Source: Hyphomicrobiaceae bacterium UBA2767
Lineage (GTDB): Bacteria > Pseudomonadota > Alphaproteobacteria > Rhizobiales > Methyloligellaceae
DNA length: 13,776 nucleotides
Direction: 5' to 3'
Assembly: GCA_002352635.1 (NCBI GenBank)
Contig: DEIT01000130.1
Span: 1 to 13,776, forward strand
Under the pieces are notes generated by a model. That model made no database searches. It worked only from the letters and a program-made list of their open reading frames with translations, and had not been told where the DNA came from. The position numbers and the translations under genes are program-made. Shown here piece after piece: positions 7,465 through 13,776 of this stretch (positions within the stretch are counted from its first letter, which is position 1; every line of letters begins with the position of its first letter).

Positions 7465-7863
7465 CTAGCGCCGCCTCAGTGTGACGTTGCCAGTGCCTCT
7501 TTCATTGCGAACGCGAGCGGACTGGCTGTTACCCCGCACGGTGATATCGACGTCGCCGGCAAGCGTGGATTGCTCGCTAAACAGGACGCCTCGGTAGGTG
7601 CTGGCGCCGCGTTGCGAAATTCGGCCATAAATCTTAAATGTGCCCGCGGCGGCGGCACATTTTGCATTGAGCACGAAAGTCTTGCCCGCGCTGTCGCCCT
7701 TCTCGTATTTGACCCGGCAACTGACAGGTTCCACCTGACCCGTTGTCAGGCGGACAGTCCCGCGGCCGCTCCACGTGCCGAGTATCGAGGCAGCAGAGGC
7801 AGCGCTGGAGGCGGCAGCAAGTCCAAGTGTCAGGGCCACCGCAGCAGTAGGAATAAACCGCAT
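7465..7863 (-). CDS. Small exported protein of unknown function
   Basis: A 132-residue protein with a clear Sec signal peptide (MRFIPTAAVALTLGLAAASS, probably cut near ASA-A at about 25). The mature part starts ILGTWSGRGTVRL and has two cysteines (Cys49 and Cys69) likely to form a disulfide. It looks all-beta and ends in Arg-rich NVTLRRR. Similar small periplasmic proteins with a GTWSGxGTV opening are common in rhizobia and relatives, as I recall them; none has a known function. The start at 7863 is chosen because AAGGAGA (about 7871-7877) lies 7 bases upstream and the signal peptide begins there, while the in-frame start at 7899 adds unsupported residues. It is convergent with the hydrolase/YdhR pair. 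Confidence 0.82.
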   Translation of the reverse strand: MRFIPTAAVALTLGLAAASSAASAASILGTWSGRGTVRLTTGQVEPVSCRVKYEKGDSAGKTFVLNAKCAAAAGTFKIYGRISQRGASTYRGVLFSEQSTLAGDVDITVRGNSQSARVRNERGTGNVTLRRR

Positions 7864-8153
7864 TGAGAAGTCTCCTTGTTTCCCCGGTGCACTCAACAAC
7901 AGAACGTCAAATTCTCTGTCAACCGGAGCAACTCCGGATAACCTATTGAAGACGCGGGTGACAATAGCCGATGAGCACCGCCGTTGATACGTAGATATGG
8001 TGCTTCATCCGGCGCATACCACATAAAAGAGATGTGATCGCTGATTTATACGTCAGTACAAGGAAGGTGGACCACCCAAGCTCCTGAAGCCCGATTGGCA
8101 GCGTGAAACCCTCGCGACCTTTGTGTTCTCAATTGGTACCTGTTAAGGCAATC
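7864..8153. other. Divergent intergenic region, no recognised gene
   Basis: This stretch separates the leftward exported-protein gene from the rightward TAXI gene cluster and must hold both promoters. I find no convincing -35/-10 pair. A short perfect palindrome, GGTGG-A-CCACC (8066-8076), follows an AAGGA sequence. No ORF here looks coding. Confidence 0.5.
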
Positions 8154-8354
8154 TTGAATTGTTTTTATTTCCGTAAAAACACAATTCATGCTATCGTCTC
8201 CAACCACAGTGCGGAATTAGAAAAAGACCTGACGCAGCTCCTTCAGCAAGGGGTGGCGGCCTTTCCTCGACCCAAAAATGTCGATGCGATCTCTGCTTCA
8301 GTGAAACAAGCCCTTGATGCGGCAAACGCCGCCGTACTGAGCAATGGAGGCTGA
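8154..8354 (+). CDS. Possible small ORF coupled to the downstream TAXI gene
   Basis: The frame is open from 8103 and stops at 8352-8354, one base before the TAXI ATG (TGA-A-ATG). Its last ~45 residues look coding: a helical, amphipathic stretch from AELEKDLTQLL to ALDAANAAVLSNGG. The upstream part looks non-coding and spans an AT-rich palindrome, so the true start is unclear. TTG at 8154 with AAGG 5 bases upstream gives about 66 residues; GTG at 8103 would give 83. The TAXI ribosome site (GGAGG, 8346-8350) lies in its last codons, which would allow translational coupling. I recognise no family. It could also be a remnant or chance frame. Confidence 0.3.
   Translation: MNCFYFRKNTIHAIVSNHSAELEKDLTQLLQQGVAAFPRPKNVDAISASVKQALDAANAAVLSNGG
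8155..8188. promoter_or_regulatory. AT-rich imperfect palindrome upstream of the orphan TAXI gene
   Basis: TGAATTG-TTTTTA (8155-8167) pairs with TAAAAA-CA-CAATTCA (8174-8188): 13 base pairs, a two-base CA bulge and a 6-base loop TTTCCG. It is strikingly AT-rich in a GC-rich neighbourhood. No T-run follows, so it is not a standard terminator for either side. It could be a regulator binding site or an mRNA leader hairpin for the TAXI transcript. Confidence 0.5.
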
Positions 8355-8355
8355 A

Positions 8356-9501
8356 ATGAAACGAATTTATCTGAGCAGTTTGTTGTCGATTATCCTTCTG
8401 TGCATGGTGTCACATGCTGGTTTTGCGCAAGCCCAGCGATCCGACCCGACAAAGGTCAGAACCCATAATCAACGACTTCAACAAGCGAACCGAGGAACCG
8501 TCGGCGTAGTCGCCGGGTCGGTCGGTGGCACATATATTCGTATCGCGCAGGATCTCTCGCTGGTTCTTGATGACTCCGACAAGTTGCGGGTTCTTCCCAT
8601 CGCCGGCAAAGGCGCCACTCAGAACGTATCGGACATTCTCTATTTGAGAGGGGTCGACATCGGCATCGTGCAATCCGATGTCCTGAGCTTCATCAAAAAC
8701 AAGAAATTGCACGACGATATAGATAAGCGAATTCATTACGTTACGAAGCTCTATAACGAAGAGATGCACATAATAGCGCGCAAAGACATCAAAGTAATTG
8801 AGGATCTGGCCGGCAAAAAAGTGAACTTCCGTTCCAAGGCGACCGGAACGAACCTGACAGCCACCAACGTTTTTGGCAGCTTGGGCATCAAGGTTGTCTC
8901 AACGCATTTCAAGCATTCCGACGCCGTTGCCAAAGTGAAGTCCGGTGAAATTGCGGCAGCCATCCGGGTTGCCGGCGAACCTGCCAGTTGGGCGGCCAAT
9001 CTGAAGGCGGAGGACGGGCTTCACCTCATTCCCATTCCCTTTGGAGAACGGTTGCAGCAAACATACCTGCCCACGACATTCACCCATCAGGATTATCCCA
9101 ATCTCGTCCCCCAGGGCACGACCGTTCCCTCGATTGCGGTTGGTGCGGTCATGGCTGTCTACAACTGGCCGGAAAACGGAACGCGTTACAAGAAGGTCGA
9201 GAACTTCATCGAGGCATTCTTCTCCCAGTTCAGCAAGTTTCAGAAATCACCCCGGCACAAGAAATGGCGGGAAGTCAATCTGAATGCACGGGTTCCGGGT
9301 TGGACGCGGTTTAAACCTGCAGACGACTGGTTAAAACGCAACAAGGCACAACTTCAAAACCAGGACGCAAAACGTGCCGAGTTCATGAAGTTCCTGAAGA
9401 GCGCTGGCTCCTCCGGACCCGGTTCCGGATCCCTGACACCCGAAGTGCAAGAACAACTCTTCCAGAAATATGAGAAATGGAAGAACCAACAGGCGCGCTA
9501 A
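8356..9501 (+). CDS. Orphan TAXI-family solute-binding protein with C-terminal extension
   Basis: A 381-residue periplasmic protein with a signal peptide (MKRIYLSSLLSIILLCMV, likely cut after GFA at about 24). The TAXI core runs from GTVGVVAGSVGGTYIRIAQD (47-66) through LRGVDIGIVQSDVL (97-110), LYNEEMHIIARKDI and AVGAVMAVYNW (261-271). After the core comes a stretch typical of one TAXI subgroup, SPRHKKWREVNLNARVPGW (298-316). Then follow a Gly/Ser linker (GSSGPGSGS, 351-359) and a charged terminal helix. The ATG at 8356 has GGAGG (8346-8350) 5 bases upstream; an ATG at 8344 adds only four residues. No TRAP permease lies nearby and it differs clearly from the other TAXI protein in the window. 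A sensing or partner role rather than transport is therefore plausible, but inferred. Confidence 0.92.
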   Translation: MKRIYLSSLLSIILLCMVSHAGFAQAQRSDPTKVRTHNQRLQQANRGTVGVVAGSVGGTYIRIAQDLSLVLDDSDKLRVLPIAGKGATQNVSDILYLRGVDIGIVQSDVLSFIKNKKLHDDIDKRIHYVTKLYNEEMHIIARKDIKVIEDLAGKKVNFRSKATGTNLTATNVFGSLGIKVVSTHFKHSDAVAKVKSGEIAAAIRVAGEPASWAANLKAEDGLHLIPIPFGERLQQTYLPTTFTHQDYPNLVPQGTTVPSIAVGAVMAVYNWPENGTRYKKVENFIEAFFSQFSKFQKSPRHKKWREVNLNARVPGWTRFKPADDWLKRNKAQLQNQDAKRAEFMKFLKSAGSSGPGSGSLTPEVQEQLFQKYEKWKNQQAR

Positions 9502-9646
9502 CTAAACTCCGCAGGTGAGGTGCCACCCCGCGTGCCGGCATGATCTGTGCCCACATAGACGTTCACCTGCTCAATGATGAACCGATGCTGACATCAGGCG
9601 CGGATGGATGTAAGTCTCCTGTCCGGGATCAAACTGGAGGGCGACC

Positions 9647-10492
9647 ATGCGGCAAAGAAAATTCATACAATGCGACGTGTTCACCGCCGTGCCGACCAAA
9701 GGCAACGGGCTGGCCGTTATCGTAGACGCGGACGGATTGACAGACGACCAAATGCAAGATTTCGCGGCCTGGACCAACCTTGCTGAAACAACGTTCCTGC
9801 TTCCACCGACCGAGGCGTCAGCGGACTACAAGGCTCGAATTTTTACACCCGTCCAGGAGATGCCATTTGCGGGGCATCCAACCCTCGGCAGTTGCGCCTC
9901 ATGGCTTCATACAGGCGGCACGCCCAAACAGGAAGGCATTGTGAGGCAGGAATGCGGGGTCGGAATTGTCGACATCGACATGACCAGAAAAGTTCCGGCA
10001 TTTGTCGCGCCGCCCACGACCATCGAGCCGCTCCAGCAAGAGCAAATTTTGGCAATCTGCGATGCACTGGACATAAACTCAGCCTCGATTGTCAGAACGG
10101 CGAAACTGGATAATGGACCGGTTTGGCAAGCTTTCGAATTGGCAAGTGCCAAGGATGTTCTGGCCGTCGACTCATCAAAAGTACGTTGGCCCGCATTCAA
10201 ATCGATAGGACTAATCGGGCCACATGCTGAAGGTTCCGAATGTGACTACGAGGTGCGTAGCCTGGCACCGTCCAGCGGCATGAGTGAGGACCCGATAACG
10301 GGGTCGTTAAACTCGGCCATCGCATGCTGGATGTATGACCAGGGCAGGCTGCAAAGCAACCTCGTCGTAGCGCAGGGGACCAATATCAATCGGCAAGGGC
10401 GTATCTTTATCGATCCGGACCCAAACGAAGCAGGGCGCATTCTGATTGGAGGAGAAACTCAAATCCTGATCGAAGGCATTGTAACGCTCTAG
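9647..10492 (+). CDS. PhzF-family isomerase/epimerase
   Basis: A 281-residue protein of the PhzF/diaminopimelate-epimerase-like fold, cytoplasmic. The family marks are present in order: QCDVFTAVPTKGNGLAV near the start (8-24), NLAETTFL (44-51) with the presumed catalytic Glu47, RIFTPVQEMPFAGHPTLG (64-81), and EDPITGSLNSA (214-224). Length is normal. The ATG at 9647 follows GGAGG (9636-9640). PhzF itself isomerises dihydro-hydroxyanthranilate in phenazine synthesis, but most relatives are unlinked to phenazines and of unknown substrate. No other phenazine gene is present here, so a phenazine role is unlikely. It lies 145 bases after the TAXI gene and converges on the histidine kinase with a 23-base gap. 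Confidence 0.92.
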   Translation: MRQRKFIQCDVFTAVPTKGNGLAVIVDADGLTDDQMQDFAAWTNLAETTFLLPPTEASADYKARIFTPVQEMPFAGHPTLGSCASWLHTGGTPKQEGIVRQECGVGIVDIDMTRKVPAFVAPPTTIEPLQQEQILAICDALDINSASIVRTAKLDNGPVWQAFELASAKDVLAVDSSKVRWPAFKSIGLIGPHAEGSECDYEVRSLAPSSGMSEDPITGSLNSAIACWMYDQGRLQSNLVVAQGTNINRQGRIFIDPDPNEAGRILIGGETQILIEGIVTL

Positions 10493-10515
10493 GTTGGGCA
10501 CAGTTGGTTCCGGAC

Positions 10516-11886
10516 CTATGCGGCCCTGTCGTTTTCCAGCTGGTCTTGATTGGACTGCGTGATCGGTAGCGAGACGGTAAAGAGGCTGCCTTCATCCTTT
10601 CGGCTTTCCACGTGAATTGATCCCCCATGCATCTCAACGAGTGTCCTGGCCAGATTCATGCCGATGCCAGTGCCGGTTATTCCGCTTGAGGTCCGGGCCC
10701 GGAAAAACCGTTCAAACATTTTGGGCAGATCTTCCTCGTCAATCCCAAGACCATAGTCGCGCACGGAGATCTCAACGCAATCGCCCCTGCATTGCCCTAC
10801 GACGTCAATTTTTTGCGCTCCGGGCGCATATTTGACTGCGTTGGACAACAGATTTGTAAACACTTGTTCAAGCGCTGCCGGATCGGCCTCGATGTTTGCC
10901 GGAAGGCCCGCCAGGTCATAAGAAATGATATGGCGTTTCGACAGCTCCTGCTGACGTGAACAAACATCCCGCACAACCATCTCCACATTGCAGGGTCCGA
11001 TTTCGACACCAATTTTTCCGCTTTCCATGCGCGCGGCAGTCAATATGCTTTCCATGAGCCGGGCCATACGTTTCACCGCATCCCTGATCTTGTTGACCCG
11101 CTCGATGGCTTCTTGAGATGTCAGGGCGTCTTTGCTTGCCCGCCTGCTCAGTCTTTGCGCCGTACTGTCAATGATTGCCAATGGCGTACGGAACTCATGG
11201 CTTACCATGGCGACAAACTGGCGCTGAAGTTCATTCAGTTCCTTTTCCCTGCCGAGGGCTTCTTCAAGTTGTTTGGCCTGCTGTTCAATCTTCGATGTGC
11301 GTCTTGCAACCAGCTCTTCGAGGTTGATGTTGGTCGCGTTCACTTCCGCGTTGGCCTTCTGTAGGTCAGCCAAAGCTGTTCGCAAAGCACGCATCGGGAG
11401 GATTTTGAGGATTACAAAAGTGGTTCCACCAAGCATCAGCCCAAGGATGGCCGCCAGAAGGGAGCGCCAGAAGACATTCATGACGCTCTCCGAATAGGAG
11501 ACGGAACCAACATTCAGGTGACCATCGTAAAGCTGTGCAACTCCTGTTATCCAGAAGCGGGATAGGGGCTCCTCCTTGCTAAGGATGTGGTTTCCAGTCA
11601 TGTCGATGACATGAAAAGCGTGGGGCGTTGAAATTCTGAGCGGCTCCAGTGCGCCAATAAACCGGTCACCCATATACATCCACATCTGCGGATTTTTATA
11701 GATCACAGCGGAGGCGTGGGCTGCCGCATCTTCGGCTTTGGCCTGAATGCGATCCGTTTCATATGAGATCGCGGCGTAGGTGTAGATTGCGGGAATGGAG
11801 AGCGCTATCAGCAGCCCAAGGATGGCCGCAAGGCGGGTTATTTGCCATTCTACAGCCGTTTCAGATCGGATGCCCGCTCTCATCAT
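10516..11886 (-). CDS. Membrane sensor histidine kinase
   Basis: A 456-residue inner-membrane kinase. The first membrane span lies near 18-40, a periplasmic sensor of about 100 residues follows, and the second span lies near 141-162. A coiled-coil signalling helix (about 166-222) links to the kinase; I see no clear HAMP domain. The H-box FVAMVSHEFRTPLAII (224-239) carries the phospho-acceptor His230. The ATPase boxes are present: N-box TNLLSNAVKYAP (344-355, Asn349), G1 DYGLGID (377-383), F-box FERFFRA and G2 GTGIGM (405-410). All catalytic residues look intact. Its ATG overlaps the stop of the upstream binding-protein gene as ATGA, so the two are probably translated together and the binding protein likely feeds the sensor. 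No response regulator lies in the window. The ATG at 11883 is an equally possible start. Confidence 0.94.
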   Translation of the reverse strand: MMRAGIRSETAVEWQITRLAAILGLLIALSIPAIYTYAAISYETDRIQAKAEDAAAHASAVIYKNPQMWMYMGDRFIGALEPLRISTPHAFHVIDMTGNHILSKEEPLSRFWITGVAQLYDGHLNVGSVSYSESVMNVFWRSLLAAILGLMLGGTTFVILKILPMRALRTALADLQKANAEVNATNINLEELVARRTSKIEQQAKQLEEALGREKELNELQRQFVAMVSHEFRTPLAIIDSTAQRLSRRASKDALTSQEAIERVNKIRDAVKRMARLMESILTAARMESGKIGVEIGPCNVEMVVRDVCSRQQELSKRHIISYDLAGLPANIEADPAALEQVFTNLLSNAVKYAPGAQKIDVVGQCRGDCVEISVRDYGLGIDEEDLPKMFERFFRARTSSGITGTGIGMNLARTLVEMHGGSIHVESRKDEGSLFTVSLPITQSNQDQLENDRAA

Positions 11887-12749
11887 TTCTGAGCAGCCTG
11901 TTGAGAAACTTCGACGTGACCGCTTCGGCGAAGAATCCGGCTACCTTCAGGCGAACCGATGAAGGCGATGAAATCCGATGCAAGCGTAGTGACGGCGGGT
12001 CCGGTTACCAGGTGAAATGTCTTGCCAATCGGATAAGCACCCGACGCAATTGTCTCGGGCGACGGGACAATGCCGTCCAACGCCAACGCCCTGAGCGAAC
12101 GCTTCTCCGCCAGGATCAGGGACAGGCTGGTGACACCAAAGCCGCATTTCAGCTTTTCGAGGATCTCTGCATTGTGCTGATCCGTGACACCGACTGGCAG
12201 GTGTTTTCGTTTCGAAGCCCTCTTCAGCGCCTCTCCCATACCATTGATGTGTTTTGCCAATATTCGGAAATCGCCATCCGTTGGCGGGCGAAGCACCAGC
12301 CGGACCGGACTGCCATCGGCCCACATGGCCCGGTCTCCCGTAAAAATCTCCAAAACTTTCGGAGTGGTTATTCCCTTGTTGGGCATGTTCTTGGGAACCG
12401 CGAACACCAGAGCCGTCTTCGCATAAGGCCTGGAGCGGGCACCTTGTGCGTATTCTTTGTCCTTCACTGGTCGCGAACTAATGCTCAGATCGATGGCGCC
12501 GGCCAGCAACGCCTTGATGCCACCGCCGCTGCCAAGGCTGGGCACGACCTGCACAGTGACGTCAGGATGAGACTTCTCATATGCTTTGGCCAAAAGCCTC
12601 ATGGTGCCGAGATCACCGCCGGTACCGCCGAGCAACAGCCTGGTTGGCTTTGCCTCCACCTGGGTGGCAAACGTCAGGAGAGATATCAAAATAAGAGCGA
12701 AAGTATTCAGCGGCGCTGCCCTGCGACAGCGCTGGATGAAGTCCAGCAT
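11883..12749 (-). CDS. PstS-like periplasmic substrate-binding protein coupled to histidine kinase
   Basis: A 288-residue PBP-like (type 2) protein. The signal peptide runs from MLDFIQRCRRAAP through a hydrophobic core to a likely cut at VEA-K (about 33). The mature protein begins LLLGGTGGDLGTMRLLAKAY and has the anion-binding style SLGSGGGIKALLAGAIDLSIS (71-91) seen in phosphate/oxyanion-binding proteins. No ABC permease or ATPase gene is next to it. I prefer the ATG at 12749 because the signal peptide starts there; the frame open to 12833 would add 28 basic residues before it. The ribosome site is weak (GGGGGAAAG). It overlaps the kinase gene by ATGA, pointing to a ligand-receptor role for that kinase. 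The ligand may be phosphate or another oxyanion, or something unrelated. Confidence 0.9.
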   Translation of the reverse strand: MLDFIQRCRRAAPLNTFALILISLLTFATQVEAKPTRLLLGGTGGDLGTMRLLAKAYEKSHPDVTVQVVPSLGSGGGIKALLAGAIDLSISSRPVKDKEYAQGARSRPYAKTALVFAVPKNMPNKGITTPKVLEIFTGDRAMWADGSPVRLVLRPPTDGDFRILAKHINGMGEALKRASKRKHLPVGVTDQHNAEILEKLKCGFGVTSLSLILAEKRSLRALALDGIVPSPETIASGAYPIGKTFHLVTGPAVTTLASDFIAFIGSPEGSRILRRSGHVEVSQQAAQK

Positions 12750-12983
12750 GGTGCTTTCCCCCGGTCGTTCTGACCTATGTGTTTTGGTGCAAGACCGAAA
12801 TTTCTTCCCGGTAGCTCCACGCTTTTGATGCAATCATCACGTGTATCTTGCGGATCTATGCAACCAACAATGGATGATAAGGATTTACAATCGGTGAACT
12901 GAGACAGCATGCCGCACCGTCAAGAACCGCAGATAGGAGGTCACATCCTCAGACGGTCACTGCTCTGTTGAGATATTGCGGTA
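12750..12983 (-). promoter_or_regulatory. Upstream region of the binding-protein/kinase pair
   Basis: This region lies before the leftward binding-protein gene and should contain its promoter. A CTTGACG sequence around 12917-12923 on the minus strand is a fair -35, but no good -10 sits 16-18 bases away. I see no coding frame. Together with the hairpins at 12984-13036 it makes up a 320-base gap without a gene. Confidence 0.3.
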
Positions 12984-13010
12984 TGGGGTGGCCAGGACCG
13001 GCACACCCCA
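12984..13010. terminator. Stem-loop downstream of the basic exported protein gene
   Basis: TGGGGTG (12984-12990) pairs perfectly with CACCCCA (13004-13010). The stem continues after a bulged A with GCC/GGC (12991-12993/13000-13002). It is one of two hairpins lying 35-90 bases downstream of the leftward gene at 13071. No T-run follows, so a factor-independent terminator is not proven; mRNA end protection is another reading. Confidence 0.4.
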
Positions 13011-13016
13011 AGCGTT

Positions 13017-13036
13017 GCCGGGCGAGGTCACCCGGC
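13017..13036. terminator. GC-rich stem-loop next to the gene end at 13071
   Basis: GCCGGG (13017-13022) and CCCGGC (13031-13036) form a perfect 6-bp stem with an 8-base loop. It is the first of the two hairpins met by a transcript leaving the basic-protein gene. There is no T-run. Confidence 0.3.
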
Positions 13037-13070
13037 TCAACTGGCCTGAACGAAGACGATCTTCAAACCG

Positions 13071-13628
13071 TTAACGGCAGCCCTGATATCGCATGCAGCC
13101 GTAATAATTGCGGTTTCCATATCCCCAATTCGCGGCGCATCGGTTGCTCCAGTACTGACAGCGCCCATAGGACGGGCGATAGCCGTAGTAGCTGTAGGCC
13201 GGGGCATAGCCGTAGAAGGGAAGGCTCAGATAGATGCTCGGCCCGCCATAGTAACGGCGTCTGTGCCCTCGGCTGCGATAATAGCGGCGTTTATGTCTTC
13301 GGCTCTTGTGGGCTCTGCGTTTGTGCTTGCGGCTCTTGTGGGCTTTACGTTTGTGCTTGCGGCTCTTGTGGGCTTTGCGGCTACCACCACGGCGCGCTTT
13401 TTTGCCTTTTTTGCCGCCCTTCTTCACAAGCAGAAGGTCGGGTGAGGCAGCGTTATTGATCGCGTCAATAGGCTGACCGAGCGCCTTCAACGCACCGGAT
13501 TGACCTGAGACTACCGCCGCAGTGGCTTGCGACAGGCCAGCTGCCATCAGCATCACAAATGTGAGGACGCAAATAGACAGTTTGGTGAAACGGGACGGGA
13601 TCTCGAAACTTGTGACCTTGCCGGCCAT
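13071..13628 (-). CDS. Exported, highly basic repeat protein with Tyr/Gly/Cys tail
   Basis: A 185-residue protein with a signal peptide (hydrophobic core about 16-33, likely cut near ATA-A at 37-38). The mature part has a short helical segment, a Lys/Arg block (KKGGKKGKKARRGG), then four 10-residue repeats of the KAHKSRKHKR type (85-124). The tail is Tyr/Gly-rich, with four cysteines (157, 164, 178, 184) in CQYWSNRCAANWG and NYYGCMRYQGC. The cysteine tail recalls repeat proteins common in rhizobia and may form two disulfides. The start at 13628 is certain: a near-perfect AAGGAGGT lies 4 bases upstream. The role is unknown. Exported polybasic proteins can bind polyanions such as DNA, exopolysaccharide or lipopolysaccharide; that is inference. 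Confidence 0.82.
   Translation of the reverse strand: MAGKVTSFEIPSRFTKLSICVLTFVMLMAAGLSQATAAVVSGQSGALKALGQPIDAINNAASPDLLLVKKGGKKGKKARRGGSRKAHKSRKHKRKAHKSRKHKRRAHKSRRHKRRYYRSRGHRRRYYGGPSIYLSLPFYGYAPAYSYYGYRPSYGRCQYWSNRCAANWGYGNRNYYGCMRYQGCR
13257..13376 (-). repeat. Four tandem 30-bp coding repeats
   Basis: Four in-frame units of 30 bases encode KAHKSRKHKR, KAHKSRKHKR, RAHKSRRHKR and RYYRSRGHRR. The plus-strand core GGCTCTTGTGGGCT recurs at 13301, 13331 and 13361 with exact 30-base spacing; the leftmost unit has diverged. The pattern fits recent unit duplication, and copy number may vary between strains. Confidence 0.85.
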
Positions 13629-13632
13629 TGTT

Positions 13633-13640
13633 ACCTCCTT
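13633..13640 (-). promoter_or_regulatory. Consensus ribosome site of the basic exported protein
   Basis: AAGGAGGT on the minus strand, 4 bases before ATG 13628, matches the full anti-Shine-Dalgarno complement. It is the strongest site in the window and suggests high translation. Confidence 0.75.
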
Positions 13641-13776
13641 GGTTCAAGTCCCCCCGGGCAAAAGGCCCACAATTACCCCCAGTCTCTTCTACGATTCAGA
13701 AAGGACTAAGTAGTCGTTTTTTGTGTTCCTGCGGTGGCGCGGATGCGGCCATCGTTTGTAGAAGAGGGTCAAAATC

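Noticed and set aside
9647..10492. Phenazine biosynthesis role for the PhzF-like gene
   Set aside because: No other phz gene nearby; most PhzF-like proteins are unrelated to phenazines.
11763..12773. 336-residue open frame on the plus strand
   Set aside because: Antisense to the kinase and binding-protein genes, whose motifs are clear; a shadow frame.
13641..13651. GGTTCAAGTCC resembles a tRNA T-loop
   Set aside because: The flanking bases do not form a T-stem, and no anticodon or acceptor arms are found; it is part of the leader of the basic protein gene.
13684..13766. 9-bp inverted repeat CTCTTCTAC/GTAGAAGAG at the right end
   Set aside because: Arms are 65 bases apart; several such pairs are expected by chance in a window of this size.

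Overview
The window looks like an ordinary chromosomal stretch of a moderately GC-rich alphaproteobacterium, probably in the Hyphomicrobiales/Rhodobacterales sphere. The evidence is a fused TAXI-type TRAP permease with a DUF3394 tail, several small exported proteins of rhizobial style, strong GGAGG ribosome sites, and many GTG/ATG starts joined by 4-base ATGA overlaps. I see no IS element, integrase, CRISPR array, rRNA or tRNA.

Left part (186-6042): a leftward operon encodes a TAXI solute-binding protein (3978-4973), a fused TRAP permease (1466-3865) and an M20-family metallohydrolase (186-1469, ATGA overlap with the permease). A LysR-type regulator (5143-6042) is divergently transcribed. The 169-base divergent region holds repeated GTCCA and CCAATA/TATTGG elements and a 9-bp stem-loop just upstream of the binding-protein ribosome site. 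A perfect 10-bp stem-loop separates binding protein from permease. The simplest reading is uptake of a carboxylated or N-acylated compound, its hydrolysis in the cytoplasm, and control by the LysR protein.

Middle part (6132-7863): a 30-residue single-span membrane protein candidate with a good ribosome site is followed by an alpha/beta-hydrolase (6303-7034) and a YdhR-family putative monooxygenase (7062-7427). A small exported two-cysteine protein (7465-7863) runs convergently to these.

Right part (8154-13628): a second TAXI protein (8356-9501) of a different subfamily has no permease nearby and carries an 80-residue C-terminal extension. It is preceded by a possible coupled small ORF and an AT-rich imperfect palindrome. 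A PhzF-like isomerase/epimerase (9647-10492) follows. Converging on these is a leftward pair, a PstS-like periplasmic binding protein (11883-12749) overlapping by ATGA a membrane histidine kinase (10516-11886), which reads as a binding-protein/sensor-kinase couple without a response regulator in view. At the right end is an exported, very basic protein (13071-13628) with four 10-residue repeats and a Tyr/Gly/Cys tail.

The most interesting part is the right half: an orphan TAXI protein facing a PBP-kinase couple, which suggests solute sensing rather than transport. That functional link is inference.
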